NCBI RefSeq assembly: GCF_003086295.3
Contig: NC_092038.1
Span: 106,175,837 to 106,239,836 of the forward strand
Length of the DNA stretch: 64,000 nucleotides
Direction of reading: 5' to 3'
Source of the DNA: Arachis hypogaea
Lineage: Eukaryota; Streptophyta; Magnoliopsida; Fabales; Fabaceae
Shown here: positions 54,191-64,000 of the stretch, piece after piece
Position numbering within the stretch: the first letter of the stretch is position 1
How the letters are laid out: each line of letters starts with the position of its first letter
Notes under the pieces: generated by a model
Databases searched by the model: none
What the model was told of the DNA's origin: nothing
Seen by the model: the letters and a program-made list of their open reading frames with translations, nothing else
Made by a program: the position numbers and the translations under genes

Positions 54191-54740
54191 AAAATTAAAT
54201 TAAAACACATAAATTTTGATTCACAGTATAAAAATTTTCATGCACAACATAAATTTTTAAAAGATTACATAATTAAAAAATTAATATCCAACTAATAAAA
54301 TACGTATAATATATAAATTTTGGTACACAGCATAAAAAATTTAGTGCATAACATAGAAAAATTTGATACACAACATAAATATTTTTGAAGAACTATATAT
54401 CCAAAACATTGATACCCAACTAATAAAATACATACATCACAAAAATTTTGGTGCACAATATACACAGCACACAGATTTTTAATGTGCATCACAAAATTTT
54501 TTGAAAGAACATAATTAACTTGTCTCACTAATAAAATATATTCACTACAAAAATTTATGTGCTATGCGTAAATATCTTTGTGTCATGCATAAAAATTTGT
54601 GTTATATATAAAAATTTCAATGATATATTGATAAAATTTTTGCTATATGCAAAATTTTTGTATATAAATTTATATGCTATGTAAATAAGTTTATGTACTT
54701 TTTAACAGAAATTTATGTGTTGAAAAAAATGAAAAAAGAA
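54190..54740. repeat. Degenerate tandem repeat
   Basis: Three diverged units marked by CCAACTAATAAAATAC (about 54288), CCAACTAATAAAATAC (about 54416) and CTCACTAATAAAATAT (about 54525), period about 110-128 bp. Each has shorter internal repeats of ACATAAATTTTGGTGCACA. The ORF at 54292-54528 minus comes from the repeat. Confidence 0.65.
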
Positions 54741-55339
54741 AATGATAATGTACGTATTTTATTTGTTGAATTTGTGTCAACTTAGTTGAATTTGGCTAAA
54801 ACAAATACTTGTACATGTAATTTTAAAGCACCTACATTAAAAAAATTGAAAAAACTAAACAACTCAAATATAAAGAACGTTTTGAAAAAATTGAACAAAT
54901 CATTGCAACATTAACAATTAGACCCATCCTATAAACCAAGCAAAATTATGAAGATTTTAATTCTCAATCAACATATATAAATTATTGCAATATACCAACG
55001 TCAGTAATTAGAATTCAAAGCTGATAACAATTTAAAATAAAAAATAAACTTTTATGATAAAAATATACACCTTTTATTTTAACTTTAAGCAATTGATTTA
55101 TTTATTTATATAAAATAATAGTAAAATCAACCGCAACAAATATTACTACATAGTATAGATAGCAATCATGTAAAATTGATTCATAAACTAATTCTTTTAA
55201 ATGTGATGCTGAGCCATATTTTTACTACCCTTTTTCAAGATATATAAATAAAATTGCAACATAAAATTATAACTTCACCAAACACAAATTCAATAAAATG
55301 TAGATTCAATAAAGTGTAGATTTAGTCAGAGAGAGAATT
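54741..55339. other. AT-rich intergenic DNA
   Basis: No gene, RNA gene or clear repeat seen. Confidence 0.55.
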
Positions 55340-56774
55340 TTGGATGGTTTAGAATTCACAAATAAATTATCGTTGTAAGTATAGTTTTTAAACCAACTAA
55401 AATTTTTTCATACAAAAATTTGGTTGTCACAAGTAACAAATCCCTAAAAATATAAACCGAAGTATTCAAACCTCGAGTCGTTCTCCCTAGGAATTGCAAT
55501 AAAGTGTCATTGTTATTGGTTAGAGGTATATTTTGGGGTTTTTGGGATAAGAGGCAAGAATTGTAAATTGCAAAGGAAATAAATTAATAACTATGAAAGC
55601 TCTTGGCAAGGTATGAGAACTAGAAGTCCTATCCTAACTATCCTTATCAATTGTGATGAGAATTGTTCATTGCTCCCACTTAGTTAATCTTTAACCATGG
55701 AGGAAAGTCAAGTGGATGGATTAACTTGATTCCACAAGTCCTAGCCAACTCCCAGGGAGAGACTGGCTTTAGTGGCATTCAAGTCAATTAGCAATCTCTA
55801 ATTATCAATCAACAAAAGAGTTTGATAACTCAAGTGTCACTAATTACTCAACCAAAGCCAAGAGGGACAAAATCTAACTCATAGCTAAAAGAAGCATTTC
55901 ATCAAACACATAAAAGGCAATGAAAGTAAACAACATGAATTGCAAGAATTAAAGAGATCTACAACTACAAAAGCAAGAGATTAGCAATAGAAAGGCAAAA
56001 CAATTATGAAACAACAAAGAACTTACCAATTGCATTGAGAAGAAATGTAGATCTACAAGAGAATTCATAAAGCAAAAGAAAAATTGAAACAAGAGAAGAA
56101 GTAGATCTAGATCTAAAAGATTAACCTAAACCTAATCCTAATTCTAGAGAGAAGAGAGAGCTTCTCTCTCTAGAAACTAACTTTCCTCCAAAACTAAACT
56201 AAACTAAACTAATGTGATGAAAGATGTGATCCCCCTTTGAATTCTGACTTAAATAGCCTCATAAGTGAGTTGGATTTGGGCTTGGGAAGCCCAGAATTCG
56301 CCCCCAACGTTTTGCCTTTAAGTGAGTCACGTGCGAGTATCGACGCGTACGCGCGCCATGTACGCGTACGCGTCGCTTGGCAATTTCCTATCCACGCGTA
56401 CGCGTCATGTACGCGTACGCATCGCCATGCGACTCCATAATCCACGCGTGCGCGTCAACTGCGCTTGCGCGTCGATCTCAGCATCCCAAATCCTTGTTTC
56501 TTCATGAATTCTCCACTTGCACGCTTTTTCTCTTCATCTCTTTGATCCATTCCTAGCCTTTCCAACCTGAATTCACTGACAAACATATCAAGGCATCTAG
56601 TGGAATCAAAGGTGAATTAATATTGACACATTAAAGGTCTAAAAAGCATGTTGTCACACTTAAGCACAAAGTAGGAGGCAATCATGAAACCGTACTTTTT
56701 CCTTGGATAAATATAGGTAAAAGGTCATAAAATCCTCTAAATTAAGCACAAGATAAACCCTAAAAATGGGGTTT
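55340..56774 (-). repeat. Probable solo LTR, minus strand
   Basis: On minus it starts TGATAAACCCCATTTTTAGG (56774) and runs to about CTAAACCATCC (55340). It contains TTCCTAGGGAGAACGACTCGAGG, a phrase I associate with legume gypsy LTR ends. No internal region on either side. I could not fix the inner boundary or a target duplication. It includes an ACGCGTACGCGT cluster at 56330-56480. Confidence 0.55.
56330..56480. repeat. ACGCGTACGCGT palindrome cluster
   Basis: Several copies of GACGCGTACGCG, TACGCGTACGCGTC and ACGCGTGCGCGTC in an AT-rich surrounding. Similar motifs occur in the chromovirus LTR at 5366-5600. The ORFs on both strands here follow from the symmetry. Confidence 0.75.
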
Positions 56775-59769
56775 ATCAAGAGGCTCATAGGAAGCTGCAG
56801 TGGCAATGCCCAAGCTCACAACAATGGTGACCAAGTGATGAGGGTCTGTAAAAATTCTAACCCATTAGTAGTCATTTTGACAATCTCAACCTTTGGAATT
56901 GGAGTAAAACACTTATTTCTCATGTTTTTAAATTACACTAAATAAATGTCAATGGACTCTCCTTCTGCACGTTTGACAAAGAACAAATTAAATCTGTAAG
57001 GTTAAGTTTCAATTCACCTAAGAAAAATTATTGAACATGAGAATTTCTTTCTAACTATGCTTAAGAATGAATAGAGTTTGGTCTCAAGTTACAGAATCAA
57101 GTAAAGCCATTTTTTGTTAAAGAAGAAGGGAAATATTTCATCTTAAGATATTCATTAGAAGCCGCTTTTTCAATTTTAACAGTATATCGAACAATATATT
57201 TTACTGTAAACTCATTTTTTTTTCAGAAAATTTTGTAAAGAATTTTGAAAAATTTCAACCTCTTGAAAGTTCTGTTTGTTGGACACATTCAAGAAAAGCT
57301 AACACAAAATATGGCCTATTTAAACAATCAACATCAAATTCTTAACGATTTAAAACTTGTTCGACATTCTTGCCTAAATTATAATGTCCCATGTGCTGTT
57401 TTCTCTAAATCTTTTCAGCATATTATCAGCATTTTGACTATGTCTATACATATGAACATTATAATTAGGAACTTCTCCAGTATTTTGGTTGATATTTAAT
57501 TTTCTTATAAATCTACTGTAATAGCAATTCTATTAACTTGCCTATTTAGTTGTTCAATTCTCGTGTTTGTATTTTTTTAAAAGAGAATTTAAAATTGTTA
57601 TCATTTAATGAGGTCATATGTTTACTAGATCATACTAACTTTCATTCATCTATTGTCTAATAGTTGCTAAAGATTTAACTGTTTCACTAGGTTGATTAAC
57701 AAGCATTACTCTTGATATGTCAGAAAATATAAGTCTAAGAATTTTCTACTCTACTGACAGTAAGTGTAGTTGAATTAGATGTGCTATTATCTCCTATATT
57801 AGTAACATGTGAAAAATTTTATTGTAGTATATATAGACTTGATATTCCAAAAATAGGTACATTTGACATGACATAAAGACTCTAGTAAAGAGAATTTTAA
57901 TATATTGAGTAGAGAGATACATGCAATCCTTGTGTCGTCCAGAGGGGGAGGGAGACATATCCAATGGCAAGCTATAAGGCGGCCACCCCATAATTTTTCT
58001 GAGTTGCACCTAACCCATAATAGACATGGCTAACGCCATCATGCCTCACTAATGACAAGGTAGGTTCTATGGTAAAAGTTATAGAAATATTTTCGAACTC
58101 ATTTTCTTTAGTCTCATAATTAGAAGTAGAAGAAGATATCGTAAATGTACTTGACATATCAATTGATACTAATTTTCTAGTATCTGAAAATACGATTTTA
58201 TCACTGTGCAACCACATATAAATTCAAAAACTTTTGTTGTTTTATTTGACAAAACTACAATTTATTGATAAGGTCCTATTGAGTGTGTCAATTTGTTTTA
58301 CTCAAATTTTTATTTTATGTTTAACAGAAAGTGTAGGTATTTTAATATTTTAATTATAGTGTCAATAATTTTTTTTTAAATAAAAGAGCTCAACATAAAA
58401 GTTGAGCAAACAAATAAAAAATAAAAAAAGAAATTAGAGATAAACAAATTAAAAAAAAAACAAAAAATAAAAAAATAAAGATGAAAAAACAAATGTCAGA
58501 AAAAGAATATATAAAAGTGAAAAGATTTTATTAAAAAAATTTACAAAAATAAATTACAAATGTTTAAATTTAAAGAAATTATTTAAAATTTTTCATTTTT
58601 ACTTTATAATGACAAAGAATTGAGAGTGTTTTGAGTTTTTGAATATTTTTTTAAAAAAAAAACTGAACTCTTAATAATATTTATCTAAAATTTTATTTAC
58701 AGACCATCCTATATCAATTGATAATTATTTCTTGATATTCCACTTTCAATAATTGTTTTCGCACCCTTTGTTTATTGTCAATTAAAAATTAAATTCCAAG
58801 AACAGTTAAACTGATGTCAAATAATTTAAACTAAAAACAAAATAAAAAATATAGTATAAATTAACGTATAGTGATTTTTTTAAACAAAATATTTCCATTC
58901 CTGAATAATATTATTTTTTTATGTAACAATTATACACACAATCTCATTTAACTAAACGGCAACGCCACTGGCAATTTGACCAAGTGGTAGGAATTAGGAA
59001 ATAACTAGAGAAAATCCACCTTTTATTTCGTGGGTATATCAAATAAAACCCCAACTTGCGATGCAACTGGGAATCATTTTTAATTTTAATGGTTTTGGAC
59101 TGTGTGTACTGTAGGACCATTTATGTTTTGTCATAAAAGTCCACACTTGAATACCTACTTTCCCTGCATTTCAAGGAACAATATAATTAGCGTAATACAT
59201 AATATTCATAATTCTATTATATGATATTTATAATGGTACATTTTTTATATTTAAAATTATATAATTATTTAGATTAATTTTTTATTATTTTTCAAATATT
59301 ATATTTTTTTTTTGTTTTTATTTGTATTACATTAGCTAAGTACCGTACTATCGCTAGGTGTTAAGAAAAAACAGTTTATAGCAAATTATTTTAATTTTTC
59401 AAATAAAAAATCAAATCAAAGCTACACTTTAAATAAAACCAGGTTATTAGAAAGTAACTTCGATGTTTTCAAAACCAAATTAAACTTGACGGGCTTTTGA
59501 ATGCACCCAACCGCTAAAAAATTCAGTTAGGACTGATCCTGCACTTCTATTGTTGGTCGTCGGTCGACAGACCGTTTCACGGTTGCCGGACTGCCAAACG
59601 ACAATGGTAAAATTGGTTCAAACTAATTATTTATACAGTTATGCTATATATACAATTCTTTTTTGGCTTACAAATTTTATAAGTTAGGCCAAACCCAACA
59701 AAAGTTGCTCTCACCCAACTCAAGTGTGTTAAACACGCAGGTCACTCAACCGTTTTCAAAGCGCTTTAC
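56775..59769. other. Unassigned AT-rich region
   Basis: No recognisable gene. Two short ORFs, 57245-57499 plus and 57972-58217 minus, have less biased composition than their surroundings and could be remnants of something coding, but I recognise no family. The region 58360-58680 is mostly poly-A/T-rich. The rest shows nothing to me. Confidence 0.45.
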
Positions 59770-59777
59770 TCACTATC

Positions 59778-59891
59778 ATGAATGACTCTTCTTCTTCTTT
59801 CTTAATCAAAATTGCATCCCTTGAGATTCAACGCACATTCAAAATCAACCGCAACTCTGAAGAAACTTTCAAATCCCTCGCCAACAGTTGA
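59778..59891 (+). pseudogene. Possible first exon of the gene remnant at 60766
   Basis: An ATG at 59779 opens a short frame (MNDSSSSFLIKIASLEIQRTF) ending at TGA 59889. Its codon make-up is more gene-like than the surroundings, and it lies 0.9 kb before the exon below. The link is a guess. Confidence 0.25.
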
Positions 59892-60235
59892 CGAAATCAA
59901 CAAGAAAACATCCAAATCTCCATAAAAAATACCAAAAAAAGAAGAAACATTATTCAAGGTACTGTTTCACTGATCTTATAGATTTTTCAGATTTCTCTTT
60001 CTAATTTTGAAAACAAAGCATTATATCTTCATATTTCTCTTTTATCAAGTAGATTCATATAAATGTTCTTGGTTTAAAGTTGATATTACTGTTCTGGTGA
60101 AACTGTTCAAGTCATTTACGCTGTTTTACATATTTTTAGTGAATAATTTAACATATTTTTCATCTGTTTTTGTGCATGTTTGAATGTTTCGAAGTCATTT
60201 TTTATACATATAAACTTTATACTGTATTTCAAGTG

Positions 60236-60640
60236 AACTCATATTTAGGTGTATATGGCAAATTTTTGGGTGTATATTATCGAATTCGAATGTGACTGGT
60301 GCCTTTAGTGAACTTTTGAATTTAAATATCATTTTGAACTCATATAATGTTATGTTATTCAAAAAAAATGCAAGTGTATATGTCTGGTATATATATCAAG
60401 AGTATTCACGTATAGCTGGTGCTGTTGTACTTGTGCTTTAGCTTGTAGTGTCATTGTATGCATGTTTAGTTGACTTAAATATCATTTTGAACTCATATAT
60501 GTTGTGTAATCGAAAACATAATAAATGTGTATAGGGCTGAATTTGGGTGTATAGGCTAGTATTTGGGCGTATCAGGCAGTTATTTGGGTGTATGTTACTG
60601 GTATTTAGGTGTTTGCAGCTGGTATTTGACTGGTATTTTT
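60236..60640 (+). repeat. Degenerate repeats of GGTATTTGGGTGTATATGGCT
   Basis: Imperfect copies around 60240-60285 and a denser run at 60530-60640 (about seven), with another copy at 61118-61144 directly before element E. They flank the exon at 60766-61021 on both sides, so they are likely intronic. Confidence 0.65.
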
Positions 60641-60765
60641 ATCTATTAAAAATATTTTTTATTCCTTGTAGTAAAAATGACACACATATATATCTTAGAA
60701 CAAGTCAATTTTTTCTAGTATAAATATAGGTTATTTAAATGACTCTCATTTTGCTTTGTTTACAG

Positions 60766-61021
60766 TAAACCAAGGACTTGAAATGTGCCACGCGACTATT
60801 GAGTGAAAAGTTTGAAAAGATGAACGAGCCAGAGAAGGCTATTGTTCGCAAACTAGGATTTGGTGGTCTCATACACATCCCACCAATAAATGTGCCACAC
60901 AAACTTTTAAAGGACTTGGCTAATTCATTTAATTTGGACAAAAACAAACTGGATACAAGCCACGGTTCGTTTAAAATTAAACCCAAAATAATAGGCGCTA
61001 CCCTTGGCCTCAATGCATGAG
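60766..61021 (+). pseudogene. Broken internal exon of an uncharacterised plant gene family
   Basis: Exon-like piece with acceptor TTTACAG (60759-60765) and donor G-GTAACT (61021/61022). Encodes KCATRLLSEKFEKMNEPEK, GFGGLIHIPPINVPHKLL and HGSFKIKPKIIGATLGL. I recall similar text in transposon-associated or Ulp1-like protease-related predicted proteins of legumes, but I cannot confirm it. The TGA at 61018-61020 would be TCA with one base changed and lies just before the donor site, so this copy looks dead. Element E inserted in the following intron. Confidence 0.5.
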
Positions 61022-61144
61022 GTAACTGATTATAGAAAACCTCTGTACTTGCATTCTCTGTAATCTATTCTATGTAATATTTTATTCTGATATCATGTAA
61101 TTAAGAAATAAATTTAGGTGTATATGGCTGGTATTTGGGTGTAT

Positions 61145-62688
61145 TGATGAGCGGATAATTTATACGCTTTTTGGCATTATTTTTAGGTAGTTTTTAGTAG
61201 GTTCTAGCAACTTTTTTAGTATGTTTTTATTAGTTTTCATGTAAAATTTATATTTCTGGACTTTACTATGAGTTTGTGTATTTTTCTGTGATTTCAGGTA
61301 CTTTTTGGCTGAAATTGAGGGATCTGAGCAAAAATCTGATTCAGGCTGAAAAAGGACTGCTAATGCTGTTGGATTCTGACCTCCCTGCACTCGAAATGGA
61401 TTTTTTGGAGCTATAGCAGTTCAATTGGTGCGCTCTCAATTGCGTTAGAAAATAGACATCAAGGGCTTTCCAGCAATATATAATAGTCCATATTTTGCTC
61501 GAAGATAAACGATGTAAACTGGCGTTTAACGCCAGTTTCATGTTCCATTCTGGCGTTAAACGCCAGAAACAGGTTACAAGTTGGAGTTAAACGTCCAAAA
61601 CAGGTTACAACCTGGTGTTTAACTCCAGAAACAGCCCAGGCACATGAAAAGCTCAAGTCTCAACCCCAGCACATACCAAGTGGGTCCCGAAAGTGGATTT
61701 CTGCACTATCTATCTTAATTTACTCATTTTCTGTAAACCTAGGTTACTAGTTTAGTATTTAAACAACTTTTAGAGATTTATTCTGTACCTCATGACATTT
61801 TTAGAACTGAACTTTGTACTCTTTAATGGCATGAGTCTCTAAACTCCATTGTTGGGGGTGAGGAGCTCTGCTGTGTCTCGATGAATTAATGCAATTATTT
61901 CTGTTTTTTATTCAAACACACTTGTTTCTATCTAAGATATTCATTCGCACTTCAATATGATGAATGTGATGATCCGTGACACTCATCACCATTCTCAACC
62001 TATGAACGCGTGCCTGACAACTACCTTTATTCTACATTAGATTGAATGAGTATCTTTTGGATTCCTTAATCAGAGTCTTCGCGGTATAAGGTAAAATCCA
62101 TTAGCAGCATTCTTGAGAATCCAAAAAGTCTAAACCTTGTCTGTGGTATTCCGAGTAGGATTCAGGGATTGAATGAATTTGACGAGCTTCAAACTCACAA
62201 GGGTTGGGTGTAGTGACAGACGCAAAAGGATCAATGGATCCTATTCCAGCATGAGTGAGAACCGACAAATGATTAGCCGTGCGGTGACAGCGCACCTGGA
62301 CCATTTTCACTGAGAAGACGGATGGTAGCCGTTGACAACAGTGATCCACCAATACACAACTTACCATAGGAGGAACCTTGCGTGCGTGAAGAAGAAGACA
62401 GGGGGGAAGCAGAGATTCAAAAGACAAAGCATCTCCAAAACTCCAACATATTCTCCATTACTGCATAACAAGTATTATTTAATCCATGCTTTTTATTTAC
62501 TACCAATCAAAACTAAGAATTATTATTATCCTGACTAAGAGTTACAAGATAACCATAACTTGCTTCAAGCCAACAATCTCCGTGGGATTCGACCCTTACT
62601 CACGTAAGGTATTACTTGGACGACCCAGTGCACTTGCTTGATAGTGTGTACGAGTTGTGAAAAGTGTGATTTACAATTTCGTGCACCA
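61145..62688 (+). repeat. 5' LTR of element E
   Basis: 1544 bp, TGATGAGCGG to GTGCACCA. Palindromes GGCGTTTAACGCC (61521-61533) and GGCGTTAAACGCC (61552-61564) are perfect and are joined by CAGTTTCATGTTCCATTCT. TATTTAAA at 61757 replaces the TATA box. Confidence 0.9.
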
Positions 62689-62694
62689 AGTTTT

Positions 62695-62715
62695 TGGCGC
62701 CGTTGCTGGGGATTG
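62695..62715 (+). other. Primer-binding site of E, tRNA-Asp
   Basis: TGGCGCCGTTGCTGGGGA and following bases, one change from the A site. Confidence 0.88.
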
Positions 62716-63076
62716 TTTGAGTTTGAACAACTGACGGTGAATCTTGTTGCTTAGATTAGGAAAATTTTGTCTTTTGGGTCAGAGTCTTTGATTTTCTTTT
62801 CAAAAATATTATTTTTCTTTATTAATTTTTAGTTTTTCTGTGAGTTTAGTGTTATGTTTTAAGTTTGGTGTCAATTGCATGCTTTTATTTGTCTTTCAAT
62901 TTTCGAATTGCATGTTCTTTGTTCTTCCTTGATCTTCAAGTTGTTCTTGTCAATTTTTCTTGTTTGATCTTTAGTTTTTCTTGTTCTGTGTCTTTTCTTG
63001 TTTTTCTTGTGCTTTTTCAAAATTTCAGTTTTCAAAAAATTTATTTGTTAAATACCTTATTAAAAAAAATGTTAAA

Positions 63077-63108
63077 TTTATAGCTCAGTTGGTTAGGGCA
63101 TTGTGCTT
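63077..63108 (+). other. tRNA 5'-half-like sequence in the E leader
   Basis: TTATAGCTCAGTTGGTTAGG-GCATTGTGC has a good A-box (TAGCTCAGTTGG) and D-arm as in tRNA-Ile or tRNA-Ala. No anticodon arm or B-box (GGTTCGANNCC) follows, so it is not a tRNA gene. The leaders of A and C do not have it. Confidence 0.55.
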
Positions 63109-63693
63109 GTGTTTTTGGTAATTGGGTATCTTCCTTTTAAAACTTTTTCAAAAATAATTTTTCTTTGATTAAATCTTGTGCCAAACTTTAAGTTTGGTGT
63201 TCTCTTGTTCATTTTTCTTTAGTTTTCGAAAATTTTATTTTGGTTTTCTAAAAATTTAAAGTTTGGTGTTCTTTCTTTTGTTCTTGTTGTTCTTGTGAGT
63301 CTTCAAAGTGTTCTTGAGTCTTCTTTGTGTTTTGATCTTAAAATTTTTAAGTTTGGTGTTTCTTGGTGTTTTTCCTCCAAAATTTTCGAAAACAAGGAGC
63401 ATTAGATCTAAAAATTTTAAGTCTTGTGTCTTTTGTGTGTTTTTCTCTTTCATCATAAAATTCAAAAAAAATATATCTTTTCTAACTATTTTTAAATATT
63501 TCAAAATTTTTCAAAAAAAAAAATTCAGATTTCAATTTCAAAATTTTATCTTATCATATCTTAGTTGTCAAGTTTTCAAAAAAATCATATCTTTTTCAAA
63601 ACTTCCTAACTACTTTCTCTCTCTTCAATTTTTCGAAAAGACTCAGAAAAAATTTTCAAAAATTTATTTTTTTATTAATTATTCTAGTTTCCA

Positions 63694-63753
<60 letters not shown>

Positions 63754-63782
63754 TCAAAATATATATATATATATATATATAT
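63694..63782. repeat. (ATT)n and (AT)n microsatellites
   Basis: About twenty ATT units (63694-63753) followed by about eleven AT units (63760-63782), directly before gag. Confidence 0.9.
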
Positions 63783-63830
63783 TTTAATACTATTCGAATC
63801 TCCAATTCACAACATCTCCCTTTCTCCATC

Positions 63831-64000
63831 ATGGACCTAAGTGGAAATGAACAGTCCAGAAGGACTCTGGGGTCATATGCTAACCCCACTACTGTTTCAT
63901 ATGGGAGTAGTATCTGTATACCCTCCATCGGAGTCAGTAGTTTTGAGTTGAATCCTCAGCTCATTATCATGGTGCAGTAAATTTGCCAGTATTCCAGTCT
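63831..64000 (+). pseudogene. gag of element E, partial, with early stop
   Basis: Begins at ATG 63831 (MDLSGNEQSRRTLGS), like C. In-frame TAA at 63978-63980 replaces the CAG/CAA glutamine codon of A and C (MVQ-stop). The rest lies outside the window. Confidence 0.85.

Larger units (their letters stand above)
62716..63830 (+). other. Leader of element E
   Basis: T-rich, with AAGTTTGGTGT near 62860, 63190, 63259 and 63350, a tRNA-like piece (63077-63108) and microsatellites. The ORF 63308-63787 is low-complexity. Confidence 0.7.
61145..64000 (+). mobile_element. Element E: Athila-type retrotransposon, 5' part
   Basis: LTR, tRNA-Asp site, leader and start of gag, cut by the right window edge. 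Closest to C by LTR and gag. The expected duplication at the left is TGTAT (61140-61144); its partner is outside. Confidence 0.9.

Noticed and set aside
53977..54198. Small membrane-like protein rich in Phe
   Set aside because: Low-complexity T-run; no start context or homolog.
56209..56507. Arg/Ala/Tyr-rich ORFs on both strands
   Set aside because: By-product of ACGCGTACGCGT repeats in an LTR.
57245..58217. Endogenous pararetrovirus remnant
   Set aside because: Considered because of short coding-like pieces, but no reverse transcriptase, coat or movement-protein motif could be shown.
63077..63108. A functional tRNA gene
   Set aside because: Only the D-arm and A-box part is present; no anticodon arm, T-arm or B-box.
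63308..63787. 159-codon ORF with a long leucine run
   Set aside because: The leucines come from the (ATT)n microsatellite and the rest is T-rich leader.

Overview
The window is a transposon-dense piece of a plant nuclear genome. Almost all of it is LTR retrotransposons nested inside one another, and I see no intact host gene. The main families are Athila-type Ty3/gypsy elements. They have a primer-binding site complementary to the 3' end of tRNA-Asp, an FMDD reverse transcriptase, and an extra 3' ORF after integrase. LTRs starting TGATGAGCGGATAATTTATACGC, and many copies of GGCGTTWAACGCC, make me think of peanut (Arachis) and its FIDEL-like elements. That assignment is from memory and is an inference.

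Layout. The frame is an old minus-strand chromovirus-like element (4906-51611) with only gag left inside. Inserted into it are: D (1-4905, minus, cut by the window edge) in its 3' LTR; A (6174-17642, plus, 5-bp duplication ATAAT) in the same LTR; C (18980-31160, plus, duplication CTCCC) in the end of gag; and a 16.7-kb block inside its 5' LTR. That block holds a hAT DNA transposon (33849-47313) carrying retrotransposon B (36745-46021, duplication AACAA), then a minus-strand RT/RNase H/integrase fragment (47314-50521) carrying a solo LTR (47567-49504, duplication TCCAC). The chromovirus in turn sits in an older LTR remnant (51612-52326).

The right end (52327-61144) is AT-rich. It has a fold-back MITE nested in another inverted-repeat element, a degenerate tandem repeat, a probable solo LTR, and one broken exon of a low-copy-looking family. 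Element E (61145 to beyond 64000), related to A and C, begins there.

How the parts work together. A is the most complete element: gag, protease-RT-RNase H-integrase, and a 3' ORF, in one plus-strand unit, with two in-frame stops. C is the same kind of element, older and heavily broken. B and D are a sister type. B has two 1718-bp LTRs, an intact gag-protease ORF and a short coiled-coil ORF, but no RT, RNase H or integrase, so it must borrow them. A, B and C share non-coding parts: the tRNA-Asp site, a stem-loop after pol or protease, a roughly 700-bp 3' UTR, and a hairpin plus AAGTTTGGTGT just before the 3' LTR. These shared parts are the likely handles for trans-mobilisation.

The most unusual signal is a GC-rich palindrome family (GGCGTTWAACGCC). 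It recurs in LTRs, leaders, spacers and even in frame inside pol, and forms tandem 44-bp hairpins at 13.4-13.7 kb.
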